DNA of 64,000 nucleotides, taken from the NCBI RefSeq assembly GCF_016405885.1, contig NZ_JAEKGC010000009.1:1-64000 (forward strand). The letters are read 5' to 3'. Of this stretch, positions 40,346 to 49,051 are shown one piece after another. The notes under the pieces were generated by a model. That model was not told the DNA's origin, made no database searches, and saw only the letters and a program-made list of their open reading frames with translations. Made by a program: the position numbers and the translations under genes. Origin of the DNA: Arthrobacter sp. MSA 4-2 (GTDB lineage Bacteria > Actinomycetota > Actinomycetes > Actinomycetales > Micrococcaceae). Position 1 is the stretch's first letter; each line of letters begins with the position of its first letter.

Positions 40346-41664
40346 AGGTTGCCTGCCGCGAGCTCGTTCTCGAGGGCCAGCGCGAGGCGCTCCTCGAGGG
40401 CGGGAACCTTGATCTGCTGGATGACCTCGGTGAGGAAGCCGCGCACCACGAGGCGGCGGGCGTCCCGCTCGGGAATGCCGCGGGCCATCAGGTAGAACAG
40501 GTGCTCGTCATCGAAGCGGCCGGTGGCGCTGGCGTGGCCGGCACCTTCAATCAGGCCGGTCTCGATTTCGAGGTTGGGCACCGAGTCCGAGCGCGTCCCG
40601 TCGGTCAGCAGCAGGTTCCGGTTCACCTCGTAGGTGTCGGTCCCCTCGGCTTCCTTGCGGATCAGCACGTCGCCGACCCAGACGGTGTGGGCGCCCTGTC
40701 CCTGGAGCGCGCCCTTGTAGGTCACGCGGGACTTGCAGTTGGGCACCGCGTGGTCCACCAGGAGGCGCTGCTCCAGGTGCTGGCCGGCGTCGGCGAAGTA
40801 CAGCCCGTACATCTCGACCTCGGCGCCCGGCGCGGTGAACACCGAGGACGGGGTGAGGCGGACCAGGTCGCCGCCGAGGCTGACGACGACGTGCTTGAAG
40901 CGGGCGTCGCGTCCGATCTTCGCCTGCTGCGAGGAGACGTGGACGGCGTCGTCATCCCACTCCTGCACGCTGACGACGGTGAGCCGGGCGCCGTCGCCGA
41001 CGACGATCTCGACGTTCTGCGCGAGCGTCGCCGAGCCGGAGTGGTCAAGGACCACCACGGCGGTGGAGAACGCCCCGGCCTCGATGATCAGGTGCTGGGC
41101 CGCCGGTGCCTTGTCGGCGCCCAGGACCGTGACGGTCACCTCGGCGTCGGCCACGGTGTTGGCGGGGATGGTGACGACGGTGGCGCCGTCGGCCGCGGCC
41201 CAGGCCGCCGCCGAGATGCGGTCCTCGGGTGTGGCGGCGGAGCCGATCCGGGCGTCGGACCTCCCGACGGTCTCCACCTGGATGTTGGAGGCGCCGGAGA
41301 CCCGCACGGAGGGGCCGGTCCCGGTGAGGGGTTCGGTATGGAGCCCGCGCAGGCGGTTCAGCGGGGTGAACCGCCAGTCCTCCTCGCGGCCGGTGAGCGG
41401 GGCGAAGTCTTCAAGGCGATAGGACTTCAGCCGCTCCCCGCGGGAGGCCTCAGGCACCACCGGGGCGTTGCCGTGGCTGTGCTTCTTCAGGCCGTGCTGG
41501 GCGGTGCCGGTGTTCAGCTCGGAGAGGCTCTCGCCCTCTTCGCTGAACCCTGCGATCGCTGCGGGCGCCGAAGACGGGGCGCCGATCCGGGCCTTTTCGT
41601 CGGCTGCGGCACCGGCCGGTCCGGCCATTGACGCTTCGTTGTTCATCTTGGTCGCTTCAGCCAT
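40342..41664 (-). CDS. sufD: SUF scaffold protein SufD
   Basis: A 440-residue beta-helix protein of the SufB/SufD superfamily. A Pro/Ala/Ser-rich N-terminal extension of about 70 residues precedes the usual RLEDFAPLTGREEDWRFTPL motif; the core ends with NLEIETGLIEGAGHASATGRFDDEHLFYLMARGIPERDARRLVVRGFL (in pieces), with the His of GHASATG being the SufD residue paired with SufB. It forms the SufBC2D complex. Start ATG at 41664 follows the sufB stop by two bases. Confidence 0.95.
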   Translation of the reverse strand: MAEATKMNNEASMAGPAGAAADEKARIGAPSSAPAAIAGFSEEGESLSELNTGTAQHGLKKHSHGNAPVVPEASRGERLKSYRLEDFAPLTGREEDWRFTPLNRLRGLHTEPLTGTGPSVRVSGASNIQVETVGRSDARIGSAATPEDRISAAAWAAADGATVVTIPANTVADAEVTVTVLGADKAPAAQHLIIEAGAFSTAVVVLDHSGSATLAQNVEIVVGDGARLTVVSVQEWDDDAVHVSSQQAKIGRDARFKHVVVSLGGDLVRLTPSSVFTAPGAEVEMYGLYFADAGQHLEQRLLVDHAVPNCKSRVTYKGALQGQGAHTVWVGDVLIRKEAEGTDTYEVNRNLLLTDGTRSDSVPNLEIETGLIEGAGHASATGRFDDEHLFYLMARGIPERDARRLVVRGFLTEVIQQIKVPALEERLALALENELAAGNL

Positions 41665-41666
41665 TG

Positions 41667-43142
41667 CTAGCCTACGGCCCCTTCCATCTGGAGTTCGATC
41701 AGGCGGTTCAGTTCGAGCGCGTACTCCATGGGAAGCTCGCGGGCGATCGGCTCGATGAATCCGCGCACGATCATGGCCATGGCCTCGTCCTCGGGCATGC
41801 CGCGGGACATCAGGTAGAACAGCTGCTCTTCGCTGACCTTGGACACCGTGGCCTCGTGGCCCATCGTGACGTCGTCCTCGCGGATATCGACGTAAGGGTA
41901 GGTGTCGGAGCGGGAGATGGTGTCCACCAGCAGCGCGTCGCAGCGGACCGTGTTGGCCGAGTTTTTCGCACCCTCACGCACCTGCACCAGGCCGCGGTAG
42001 GCGGCACGGCCGCCGCCGCGGGCCACCGACTTCGAGATGATCGAGGACTTGGTGTTGGGGGCGATGTGGACCATCTTCGACCCGGTGTCCTGGTGCTGAC
42101 CCTCACCGGCGAACGCGATGGACAGGGTCTCGCCCTTGGCGTGCTCGCCGACGAGGTAGACGGCCGGGTACTTCATGGTGACCTTGGAGCCGATGTTGCC
42201 GTCGATCCACTCCATGGTGGCGCCCTCGTGGGCCACGGCGCGCTTGGTGACGAGGTTGTACACGTTGTTCGACCAGTTCTGGATGGTCGTGTACCGGACG
42301 CGGGCGTTCTTCTTCACGACGATCTCGACGACGGCCGAGTGAAGCGAGTCGGAGGTGTAGATCGGGGCGGTGCAGCCCTCGATGTAGTGAACGTAGGAGC
42401 CCTCGTCGGCGATGATCAGGGTCCGCTCGAACTGGCCCATGTTCTCTGTATTGATCCGGAAGTAGGCCTGCAGCGGGATCTCGACGTGGACGCCCTTCGG
42501 CACGTACACGAAGGAACCGCCCGACCAGACGGCCGTGTTCAGCGAGGCGAACTTATTGTCGCCCACCGGGATGATCGAGCCAAAGTACTCCTTGAAGATC
42601 TCCGGGTGTTCGCGCAGCGCGGTGTCGGTGTCGAGGAAGATGACGCCCTGGCGCTCGAGGTCCTCGCGGAGCTGGTGGTACACCACCTCGGACTCGTACT
42701 GGGCCGCGACGCCGGAGACCAGGCGGGCACGCTCGGCCTCGGGGATGCCGAGCTTCTCGTACGTGTTGCGGATGTCCTCGGGGAGGTCCTCCCACGTGTT
42801 CGCCTGCTTCTCGGTGGACCGCACGAAGTACTTGATGTTGTCGAAGTCGATGCCGGACAGATCCGCGCCCCAGGAGGGCATGGGCTTCCGGTCGAAGTAC
42901 TTCAGGCCCTTCAGGCGCAGGTCGAGCATCCACTCGGGCTCGTTCTTCTTCGCCGAGATGTCGCGGACGACCTCTTCGCTCAGGCCGCGGCGGGCGTTGG
43001 CGCTCGCCTCGTTCTTATCGGCCCAGCCGTACTGGTAGGTGCCGATGCCTTCGAGTTCGGGGTTCTTTTCCAGGATGTCGCTGATGACCGACTCCGGGAC
43101 GGGGGTCGGGGTCAGTGGCTTCTGGTCTACTTGATCCGTCAT
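41667..43142 (-). CDS. sufB: SUF scaffold protein SufB
   Basis: A 491-residue scaffold on which the nascent [4Fe-4S] cluster is built. The C-terminal third carries the conserved strings [36 protein letters not shown] and [22 protein letters not shown], and the late [39 protein letters not shown] (each in pieces), the SufB core. Residue 391-like Cys ([11 protein letters not shown]) is present. The ATG at 43142 overlaps the sufR stop by one base (TGATG), so it is the first structural gene of the operon. Confidence 0.96.
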   Translation of the reverse strand: MTDQVDQKPLTPTPVPESVISDILEKNPELEGIGTYQYGWADKNEASANARRGLSEEVVRDISAKKNEPEWMLDLRLKGLKYFDRKPMPSWGADLSGIDFDNIKYFVRSTEKQANTWEDLPEDIRNTYEKLGIPEAERARLVSGVAAQYESEVVYHQLREDLERQGVIFLDTDTALREHPEIFKEYFGSIIPVGDNKFASLNTAVWSGGSFVYVPKGVHVEIPLQAYFRINTENMGQFERTLIIADEGSYVHYIEGCTAPIYTSDSLHSAVVEIVVKKNARVRYTTIQNWSNNVYNLVTKRAVAHEGATMEWIDGNIGSKVTMKYPAVYLVGEHAKGETLSIAFAGEGQHQDTGSKMVHIAPNTKSSIISKSVARGGGRAAYRGLVQVREGAKNSANTVRCDALLVDTISRSDTYPYVDIREDDVTMGHEATVSKVSEEQLFYLMSRGMPEDEAMAMIVRGFIEPIARELPMEYALELNRLIELQMEGAVG

Positions 43143-43978
43143 CACGGCCTTCCTTGCTGATGGTTTGGCAAATTCGAGGAGCGGGGTGCGGCGCCGGGTT
43201 CGGCGCGGGAGGCACCCGCCGGGGGCGCGGCTGCTGTGCGCCCGAGGGGAATGTGGGTGGTGCAGACATGGCCGCCGCTGGCCAGGGTGGAGAGCCTGCG
43301 CACGTCGACGCCGAGCAGCCGGGAGAACGCCGCCGTCTCCTGGTCGCAGAACGCGGGAAAGTCAGCGGCGAGCTGCTGCACCGGGCAGTGGCCCTGGCAG
43401 AGCTGGACACTGAGCAGGGTGCCGCGCGGGGCGGCTCCCCCGGCGGCCGGCCGCGCGGCGCCGGCCGGGCCGACAACCCGGGCCGAGCCGACGAATCCAT
43501 CGGTGCTCAGTGCCTCGGCCAGCGCGCGTGCGCGGGCCTCGAGGTCGGGCCCGGCGGCCTCGATCAGCGGGCGGTAGCGCTCCTCCATGCCGGCGAAGCG
43601 GGAGCGGGCGAACTCCGCCACCGCGTCGGGGCCGGCAGCCGCGCCCAGCTGCTGAAGGGCGGCACGGGCGATGTCGAGGTAGTCGTTGCCGAGCCGGCTC
43701 TGCCCGCGCTGGCTGAGCACGTAGCGTCGAGCGGGCCGTCCGGCGCCCGTCGCGGTGCTTCCGCCGCGCTTGACTTCAATGAGCCCGTCACGGGACAGGG
43801 CGTCGAGGTGGCGCCGGACGGCGGCCGGCGTGAAGCCGAGCCCGCTGCCCAGTTCGGCGGCGCTGACCGGTCCGCGCTCAAGCACGGCCGACAGGACCCG
43901 GTCGCGGGTGCGCTCGTCGGTGTCGCCCCCCGCAGGGGAAAGCCCCGCCCGCCCGGCGGTATGGTCAACCACACTCAT
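43142..43978 (-). CDS. sufR: SufR-type Fe-S sensing repressor
   Basis: A 278-residue regulator. Residues about 25-75 form the DNA-binding domain ([42 protein letters not shown], in pieces). The C-terminal part has the cluster cysteines: CQGHC (194 and 198), C211 in FPAFCDQET and C239 in HVCTTH, matching the SufR/Rv1460 pattern for a [4Fe-4S] cluster. When the cluster is loaded it represses the operon. It ends in a Pro/Ala-rich tail. ATG at 43978 has GGGAGG eight bases upstream. No clear SufR palindrome was found in the 137-base region before it. Confidence 0.9.
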   Translation of the reverse strand: MSVVDHTAGRAGLSPAGGDTDERTRDRVLSAVLERGPVSAAELGSGLGFTPAAVRRHLDALSRDGLIEVKRGGSTATGAGRPARRYVLSQRGQSRLGNDYLDIARAALQQLGAAAGPDAVAEFARSRFAGMEERYRPLIEAAGPDLEARARALAEALSTDGFVGSARVVGPAGAARPAAGGAAPRGTLLSVQLCQGHCPVQQLAADFPAFCDQETAAFSRLLGVDVRRLSTLASGGHVCTTHIPLGRTAAAPPAGASRAEPGAAPRSSNLPNHQQGRP

Positions 43979-44103
43979 GGCGTCATCCCTCCCGCCCGCG
44001 TCAAAAAATACACAACACAATCATGACGTAATGTGCACTTCGGTGCCAGTAAGGGGAGGCTTCCCCCGCCGTCGACCCCTACAAGGGCGGTTACTACGTA
44101 CCG

Positions 44104-44109
44104 TAGAAT
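44104..44109 (+). promoter_or_regulatory. -10 element TAGAAT, leaderless start for the ABC operon
   Basis: TAGAAT ends six bases before the GTG at 44116. This is the best-conserved -10 of the leaderless set. Confidence 0.55.
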
Positions 44110-44115
44110 AGCCGG

Positions 44116-45066
44116 GTGCACCATACAGCCGCCGCCCTGGTGATCGAGGGCCTCACCAAGGATTTCGGGCCGGTCCCCTCGCTCGACGGCCGGATGGTCC
44201 GGGTGCTCGACGGGGTCCACCTCGAGGCGGCGATGGGCAGCGTCACCGCGATCCTTGGTGCCAACGGGGCCGGCAAGACCACGACGCTCGAATGCGCGCA
44301 GGGCCTCCAGCGCCCCACCGCCGGCACGGTCCGGCTCCTCGGCGAGAACCCGTACCGCGCGAGTCCCCAACTGCGCGCCCGGGTCGGCGTCATGCTGCAG
44401 GACGGCGGACTGCCTCCTTCGGTGAAGCCGATGGCCCTGCTGCGCCACGTCGCCTCCATGTACACGGATCCGCGCCCGGTCGATGAACTCGCCGAACGGC
44501 TGGGGATCGACGACTTCGGCGGTACGGCCATCCGCCGCCTCTCCGGCGGCCAGAAGCAGCGGCTCGCCCTCGCCTGCGCCCTGATCGGGCGGCCCGAGGT
44601 CCTCTTCCTTGATGAGCCCAGCGCCGGGCTCGACCCCCAGTCACGCACGATCGTGTTCGAACTGATTCAGGAACTGCGCGCCGCGGGACTCGCGATCATC
44701 CTCACCACCCACCTGCTCGACGACGCCCAGAAGCTTGCGGACTACGTCTACATCATGGAGGGCGGGCGCACCGTGGCCCAGGGCACCGTGGCCGACCTGA
44801 CGGCCGGGGCCGCTCCGGAGAACTTCCGGGAACTGCGCTTCCAGAGCGTGCCGGGCCTTGAAATTCCCCCCGGACTCCTGCCGCACCTTCACCGCGCGGA
44901 ACCGGAGCCGGGCCACTACCTGGTCAGCGGCGCCCTCACGGCGGCCGACTTCGCGGCCCTGGCCCAGTGGTGGGACTCCGAGGGAATCCTGCCCGTATCC
45001 GTCTCCATGGCCCCTCGGTCCCTCGAAGACGTTTTCCTCGACATCGCCGGACGGAGCATCCGATGA
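44116..45066 (+). CDS. ABC transporter ATP-binding protein
   Basis: A 316-residue ATPase. Walker A GANGAGKTTTLECAQGL, signature RLSGGQKQRLALACAL, Walker B VLFLDEPSAGLDPQSRT and switch TTHLLDDAQ all appear. The C-terminal about 85 residues beyond the core are like those of DrrA-type exporters (DUF4162). It forms a complex with the ABC-2 permease of the next gene (ATGA overlap). The pair precedes heme A synthase and could move a heme- or drug-like compound, but this is inference from position. It starts at GTG and lacks an SD. Confidence 0.9.
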   Translation: MHHTAAALVIEGLTKDFGPVPSLDGRMVRVLDGVHLEAAMGSVTAILGANGAGKTTTLECAQGLQRPTAGTVRLLGENPYRASPQLRARVGVMLQDGGLPPSVKPMALLRHVASMYTDPRPVDELAERLGIDDFGGTAIRRLSGGQKQRLALACALIGRPEVLFLDEPSAGLDPQSRTIVFELIQELRAAGLAIILTTHLLDDAQKLADYVYIMEGGRTVAQGTVADLTAGAAPENFRELRFQSVPGLEIPPGLLPHLHRAEPEPGHYLVSGALTAADFAALAQWWDSEGILPVSVSMAPRSLEDVFLDIAGRSIR

Positions 45067-45806
45067 CCCATGCCGCCCCCCTCGCCCGGAGGGTGCTGCG
45101 CCACGGCGGCTACGAGGCCGCCGCGATGCTCCGCAACGGCGAACAGCTCGTGCTCGCCGTCGCCCTGCCCCTGCTGGCCCTCGCCGGCCTCGTGGCCACG
45201 CCCCTCCTCGACGGCTTCGGTCCCAGCAGGATCGACACCGCGGCCCCGGGGGTGCTCGCGCTGTGCGTCATGTCGACGGCGTTCACCGGCCAGGGGATCG
45301 CGACAGGCTTCGACCGCAGGTACGGTGTGCTCCGGTTCCTCTCAACCACCCCGTTGGGCCGCTCCGGCCTGGTCTTCGGCAAGGCCGCGGCCGTGGCCGT
45401 GGTGCTCGCCCTGCAGGTGGTGCTGATCGGCGGCGCCGCGGTGCTGATGGGCTGGCGCCCGGAACTGTCGGGGCTGCCCTGGGCGGTTCTGACCTTCGCC
45501 CTCGGCGCGGCGGCCTTCACCGCACTCGGCCTCCTCGTGGCCGGGACGCTGCGGCCGGAGGCGACGCTCGCGGTGACGAACCTGCTGTGGATCGTGCTGG
45601 CCGCCGCCGGAGGGATCATCCTTCCCGCCGCCGGACTTCCCGCCGCCGTCGAGCCGTTCGTGCGGATCCTGCCGTCGTCCGCGCTGGGCGACGGGCTGCG
45701 CACCGCCTTCCTTGAGGGATCCTTTCATCCCCTGTCCTGCCTGATCCTGCTGGGCTGGGCCGCGGTGGCCAGTGCCGCCGCCGTCCGCTGGTTCCGATGG
45801 AGTTGA
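45063..45806 (+). CDS. ABC-2 type permease
   Basis: A 247-residue membrane protein with about six hydrophobic segments and the usual cytosolic start (RRVLRHGGYEAAAMLRNGEQLVLAVALPLLALAGL, in pieces) of ABC-2 exporters. FDRRYGVLRFLSTTPLGRSGLVFGKAAA is the coupling-loop region. It pairs with the ATPase upstream. Substrate unknown. Its stop lies 4 bases before the ctaA start, so the three genes probably share a transcript. Confidence 0.88.
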   Translation: MTHAAPLARRVLRHGGYEAAAMLRNGEQLVLAVALPLLALAGLVATPLLDGFGPSRIDTAAPGVLALCVMSTAFTGQGIATGFDRRYGVLRFLSTTPLGRSGLVFGKAAAVAVVLALQVVLIGGAAVLMGWRPELSGLPWAVLTFALGAAAFTALGLLVAGTLRPEATLAVTNLLWIVLAAAGGIILPAAGLPAAVEPFVRILPSSALGDGLRTAFLEGSFHPLSCLILLGWAAVASAAAVRWFRWS

Positions 45807-45810
45807 GAAC

Positions 45811-46785
45811 ATGCCGTCTTCTGCCCTGACCCGCCTGCGCTCCCGGCTACCGGCCACCGAGACCCCCCTCATCCGCCGGCTGGCGATCGCGTCCCTGGTG
45901 TCCCAGATCGTCATCGTCGTCACCGGCGGAGCGGTACGGCTCACCGCCTCGGGCCTTGGCTGCCCCGAGTGGCCGCGGTGCACCGCCGACTCGATCGTGA
46001 GCACCCCGGAGCTCGGTCTGCACGGGATCATCGAGTTCGGCAACCGCCTGCTCACCTTTGTGCTGGTGGTGATCGCGGTCGCCATGCTGGTGTCCGTGCT
46101 CAACCTGCGCCGCCAGCGCCGGGATCTCTTCCGCCTCTCGGTGGCGCTCCTGGCGGGCATCCCCGCGCAGGCCGTGATCGGCGGCATCACCGTGTGGACC
46201 GACCTGAACCCGTGGGTGGTCGGCTGGCACTTCCTGGTCTCCATGGCCCTCGTGAGCGTCGCCACGGTGCTCGTGAACCGGACCCGGCTGACCACCGCCC
46301 AGAGCCGGGAGCGCCTGCCGCAGGCGGCCCCGCGGATCCTGCGCCAGCTCCTGGCGGTGATTGCCGTACTCACCGGGCTCGTCGTCGTCCTCGGGGTGAT
46401 CGTGACCGGATCAGGCCCCCACGCCGGAGACCACGGAGCCGCCCGGAACAACCTCGACCCTGAGCTGATGACCCGCATTCACGCCGCACCGGTCTACCTT
46501 CTGGTGATGACCGTGGCGCTGGCCGTAGCGCTGGCCTACCGGCACCGGGTGGCGCCGGCCCTGCGCCGGTCGCTGGTGCTCCTTGCCGTCGTGGTCCTGG
46601 CCCAGGGCGCCGTGGGATACGCCCAGCATTTCCTTCACCTGCCGATCGGGCTGGTGGCCCTGCACCTGCTCGGCGCCTCCCTGCTGACCGCAGCGGCGGT
46701 CCACGCCGTCTACACGGGGTACACCCGTCAGCCGACCGGCGCCGCCGCCGGGGCTCTCGGGCAGGTCAGGACACCGGTCCGCTGA
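45811..46785 (+). CDS. ctaA: Heme A synthase (COX15/CtaA)
   Basis: A 324-residue protein with eight predicted membrane segments in two four-helix halves. Conserved His residues occur in GLHGIIEFGNRLLTFVL, VVGWHFLVSMALV, MTRIHAAPVYLL and VALHLLGASLLTAAAVHAVY, as heme ligands in CtaA. GGAVRLTASGLGCPEWPRC is the typical first-loop string, with its single Cys. It oxidises the methyl of heme O to heme A for cytochrome oxidase. Its 3' end overlaps the dapA-like gene (opposite strand) by 20 bases. Confidence 0.95.
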   Translation: MPSSALTRLRSRLPATETPLIRRLAIASLVSQIVIVVTGGAVRLTASGLGCPEWPRCTADSIVSTPELGLHGIIEFGNRLLTFVLVVIAVAMLVSVLNLRRQRRDLFRLSVALLAGIPAQAVIGGITVWTDLNPWVVGWHFLVSMALVSVATVLVNRTRLTTAQSRERLPQAAPRILRQLLAVIAVLTGLVVVLGVIVTGSGPHAGDHGAARNNLDPELMTRIHAAPVYLLVMTVALAVALAYRHRVAPALRRSLVLLAVVVLAQGAVGYAQHFLHLPIGLVALHLLGASLLTAAAVHAVYTGYTRQPTGAAAGALGQVRTPVR

Positions 46786-47677
46786 GGGCCAGCGCCTCCT
46801 CAACCACGTCGACGAGCCGCGCCAGTTCGCGCTGTTCGCTGCCCGGGACCGGGAGCAGCGGCAGGCGGGGATCCCCCGCGTCGATGCCGCAGACGCGCGC
46901 GAGCAGGTGCAGCCCGCTGATCTTGCGCAGGTTCACCACATGCTGCACCACGGGCAGCAGCACCCTGCGGCACTCCGCAACCCCGGCAGCGTCCCCCGCT
47001 GTGACCGCCGCGCGGAACCGGGCGTAATAGGCCGGAAGCAGCGCGGCCGGGCCGGTGTGCCAGGCGTCCGCCGCAAGTTCCCCCGAGGCGATCAGCAGGT
47101 CGCCGCTCAGGCCGTGGCTGAAGGTGGCGTCCGTCAGGGAGCGGAGGCGGTCATACCGCTGCCGGAAGGAGGCCACGTCCGCGGCGGTGTCCTTGAACGC
47201 CACCACCGAGGGAAGCGCGAGGCGTTCCGCCACCAGCTCAAGCCCGTAGCTGAACTGGGTGGTGCGGGGGTTGTTGTAGAGGCAGATCGGCAGGTCGGTC
47301 GACTCCGCGATGGAGCGCACCTGGAAGGACACCTCCTCCTCGGTGAGCGGCACGTAGGAGACCGGCGACAGGACCAGGCCCGACGCTCCGGCGCGTTCGG
47401 CGGACCGGGCGGCCGCCAGCACCTCGCGGGTTCCCACTGAGCTGATGCCGACCACCACCGGCACAGCGCCCGCGGCCGCCTCGACGGCGGTGCGGGCCAC
47501 CGCATCGCGTTCGGTCGAGCTGAGGAAGGCGAAGCTCCCGGAGGAACCCAGGACGGCGATGGTGTCGACCCCGGAGACCGCCAGGGAAGAGATCAGGGCG
47601 GCAAGTTCGGGGGTGTTCACCCCGCCGTCGGCCGTGAAGGGCGTTATGGGGTAGGCGACGAGCCCGGTGAAGGTCAT
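46766..47677 (-). CDS. DapA-family (dihydrodipicolinate synthase/N-acetylneuraminate lyase) protein
   Basis: A 303-residue TIM barrel. The Schiff-base lysine is in LPSVVAFKDTAADVASF (about residue 160) and the catalytic Tyr in ICLYNNPRTTQF (about 135). The GSSGSFAFLSSTER loop differs from the GTTGE motif of true DapA, and there is no dap operon nearby, so another aldolase or lyase of the superfamily (for example on a sugar acid or keto acid) is more likely. TAGCAT six bases before the ATG at 47677 suggests a leaderless start of its own, 31 bases below ctaB. Confidence 0.85.
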   Translation of the reverse strand: MTFTGLVAYPITPFTADGGVNTPELAALISSLAVSGVDTIAVLGSSGSFAFLSSTERDAVARTAVEAAAGAVPVVVGISSVGTREVLAAARSAERAGASGLVLSPVSYVPLTEEEVSFQVRSIAESTDLPICLYNNPRTTQFSYGLELVAERLALPSVVAFKDTAADVASFRQRYDRLRSLTDATFSHGLSGDLLIASGELAADAWHTGPAALLPAYYARFRAAVTAGDAAGVAECRRVLLPVVQHVVNLRKISGLHLLARVCGIDAGDPRLPLLPVPGSEQRELARLVDVVEEALALSGPVS

Positions 47678-47683
47678 TCCCCC

Positions 47684-47689
47684 ATGCTA
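47684..47689 (-). promoter_or_regulatory. -10 element TAGCAT, leaderless start for the DapA-like gene
   Basis: On the minus strand TAGCAT is followed by GGGGGA and the ATG at 47677. GGGGGA might also act as an SD in a longer transcript from ctaB. Confidence 0.4.
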
Positions 47690-47708
47690 GCGGCGCCGTC
47701 CGCTCCCG

Positions 47709-48650
47709 CTAGAAGACGGGGCCGCCGACGAACGGGTCGATCGCCAGCGCGAGGAAGAGCACCGTGAGGTAGCTGATCGAGCCGTGGAAGACCTTCATGG
47801 CCGCCCGGTTCTCGAGGGTTCCTTGGCGGGCCTTGGCGTGAAGGCGGTGGGTCTCCCGGATGAACCAGGCGCCGGCAGCCGCGGCGGCCACCGTGTAGAC
47901 CCAGCCGGCTCCGGCCGGCACCAGCAGCAGCGAGCACGCGACAGTCGCCCACGCATACAGGACGACCTGGACGGAGACGACGCGCGCCCCGGCAATGGCG
48001 CCGAGCATCGGGACGTTCGCCGCGTTGTAGTCGTCGCTGTACTTCATCGAAAGCGGCCAGTAGTGCGGGGGTGTCCAAAGGAAGATGATGAGGAAGAGCA
48101 CGATGGCGGGCCACTCGACCGAGTTCGTCACCGCAGCCCATGCGATCAGCACCGGCATGCAGCCGGCGGCGCCGCCCCATATGATGTTCTGCGCGGTCCG
48201 GCGCTTGAGGATGAGCGTGTAGACAACGACATAGAGGAAGATTGCGGCGACGCCCAACCAGGCCGCCAGCGGGTTCGCGCCCCACCACAGGATGCCGATG
48301 GCCGCGGCGCCGAGCGCCCAGGCGAAGATCAGCGCCTCCCGGGGGGTGACCTCCCCGGTCACCAGCGGGCGGTTAGCCGTCCGGTGCATCACCTTGTCCA
48401 TATCGCGGTCGATATAGCAGTTGAAGGCGCCGGCGCTGCCGGCGGCGAACGCCCCACCCACCATGGTGGCGAGGATCAGCCCGGGGTGCGGGAACCCGCC
48501 GTGGGCGAAGATCATCGTGGGAAGGGTCGTCACCAGCAGGAGCTCGATCACCCGCGGCTTGGTCAGGGCGAGATACGCCCTGGCTTTGCGCCCGACGCCC
48601 CCTCGGGCCCGGGGCGGCCGTGCCGGCGCAGAAACCTGCTGGGTCTTCAC
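47709..48650 (-). CDS. ctaB: Heme O synthase (protoheme IX farnesyltransferase)
   Basis: A 313-residue UbiA-family protein with about eight membrane segments. The prenyl-diphosphate site is [15 protein letters not shown] at about residues 80-95, and the second Asp-rich loop is [15 protein letters not shown]. It adds farnesyl to heme B to make heme O, the substrate of CtaA. It is divergent from the tkt operon, an arrangement also found in corynebacteria. The GTG start has no strong SD. Confidence 0.95.
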   Translation of the reverse strand: MKTQQVSAPARPPRARGGVGRKARAYLALTKPRVIELLLVTTLPTMIFAHGGFPHPGLILATMVGGAFAAGSAGAFNCYIDRDMDKVMHRTANRPLVTGEVTPREALIFAWALGAAAIGILWWGANPLAAWLGVAAIFLYVVVYTLILKRRTAQNIIWGGAAGCMPVLIAWAAVTNSVEWPAIVLFLIIFLWTPPHYWPLSMKYSDDYNAANVPMLGAIAGARVVSVQVVLYAWATVACSLLLVPAGAGWVYTVAAAAAGAWFIRETHRLHAKARQGTLENRAAMKVFHGSISYLTVLFLALAIDPFVGGPVF

Positions 48651-48768
48651 AAGGCAACACTTTCATTTCTTTTGGGGCAAAAGACAGAATCATCATACCC
48701 TTTTACGCCGCGTAGAAATCGGGCCCCGCCTACCCTGCCGCGCAGGCCGGGGCCGGGAGTGACCACCC

Positions 48769-48782
48769 GTGACATTGCTCAC
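48769..48782. promoter_or_regulatory. Crp/GlxR-like symmetric site
   Basis: CGTGACATTGCTCACC contains GTGA and TCAC separated by six bases, the core of the Crp/GlxR consensus TGTGA-N6-TCACA, with C instead of T and A at the flanks. It lies 283 bases before the tkt start and 119 bases before the ctaB start. Confidence 0.4.
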
Positions 48783-48866
48783 CAACGATAAGGGAACTTT
48801 TGGGGAATGGACGGCAACATCTCTGACTTGTTACCCAGTGAACTTCCTTTGATGCGAGGAAGGGAT

Positions 48867-48953
48867 ATGGTTGGTTTTGAAGCCCAAGTGGCCCTCCTGC
48901 GGGGGTGCCTGCATCACTGGGAATACACGGATAAATGCAGGATTCAACGGTGA
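48867..48953 (+). CDS. Possible 28-residue leader peptide upstream of tkt
   Basis: An ATG placed four bases after AGGAAGG begins a 28-codon frame ending in TGA at 48951-48953. The product starts MVGFEAQVALLRGCLHHW and has no known relatives. The SD AGGAAG is the right arm of a perfect 6-bp inverted repeat (left arm CTTCCT), so translation could be gated by that hairpin. Chance is not excluded. Confidence 0.35.
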   Translation: MVGFEAQVALLRGCLHHWEYTDKCRIQR

Positions 48954-49051
48954 ACGGCCAGCAGGCTGCGGGTGCCTCCGCGTACCCCTGCCCCCAGCTC
49001 CCCACGGCGCCGTGGCGCTGGCCGACCTGGACAGAGAAAGGCCCGGTCAAC

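Larger units (their letters stand above)
48651..49051. promoter_or_regulatory. Intergenic control region between ctaB and tkt
   Basis: This 401-base gap has no conserved protein. On the minus strand TATGAT (48692-48697) is a likely ctaB -10. On the plus strand it holds a GTGA-N6-TCAC symmetric site (48769-48782), an inverted repeat CTTCCT-N8-AGGAAG (48843-48862), and a 28-codon frame that begins just after it. An in-frame ATG at 48935 would extend transketolase by 39 residues, but the added part resembles no transketolase. Confidence 0.6.

Noticed and set aside
43979-44115. A SufR-type palindrome in the sufR-ABC gap
   Set aside because: CACA and TGTG half sites around 44011-44036 are 12 bases apart with no further symmetry, weaker than expected for this regulator family.
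48935-49051. Upstream in-frame ATG adding 39 residues to transketolase
   Set aside because: The added stretch is Pro/Trp-rich and unlike other transketolases; the GTG at 49052 has an SD and gives a normal N-terminus.
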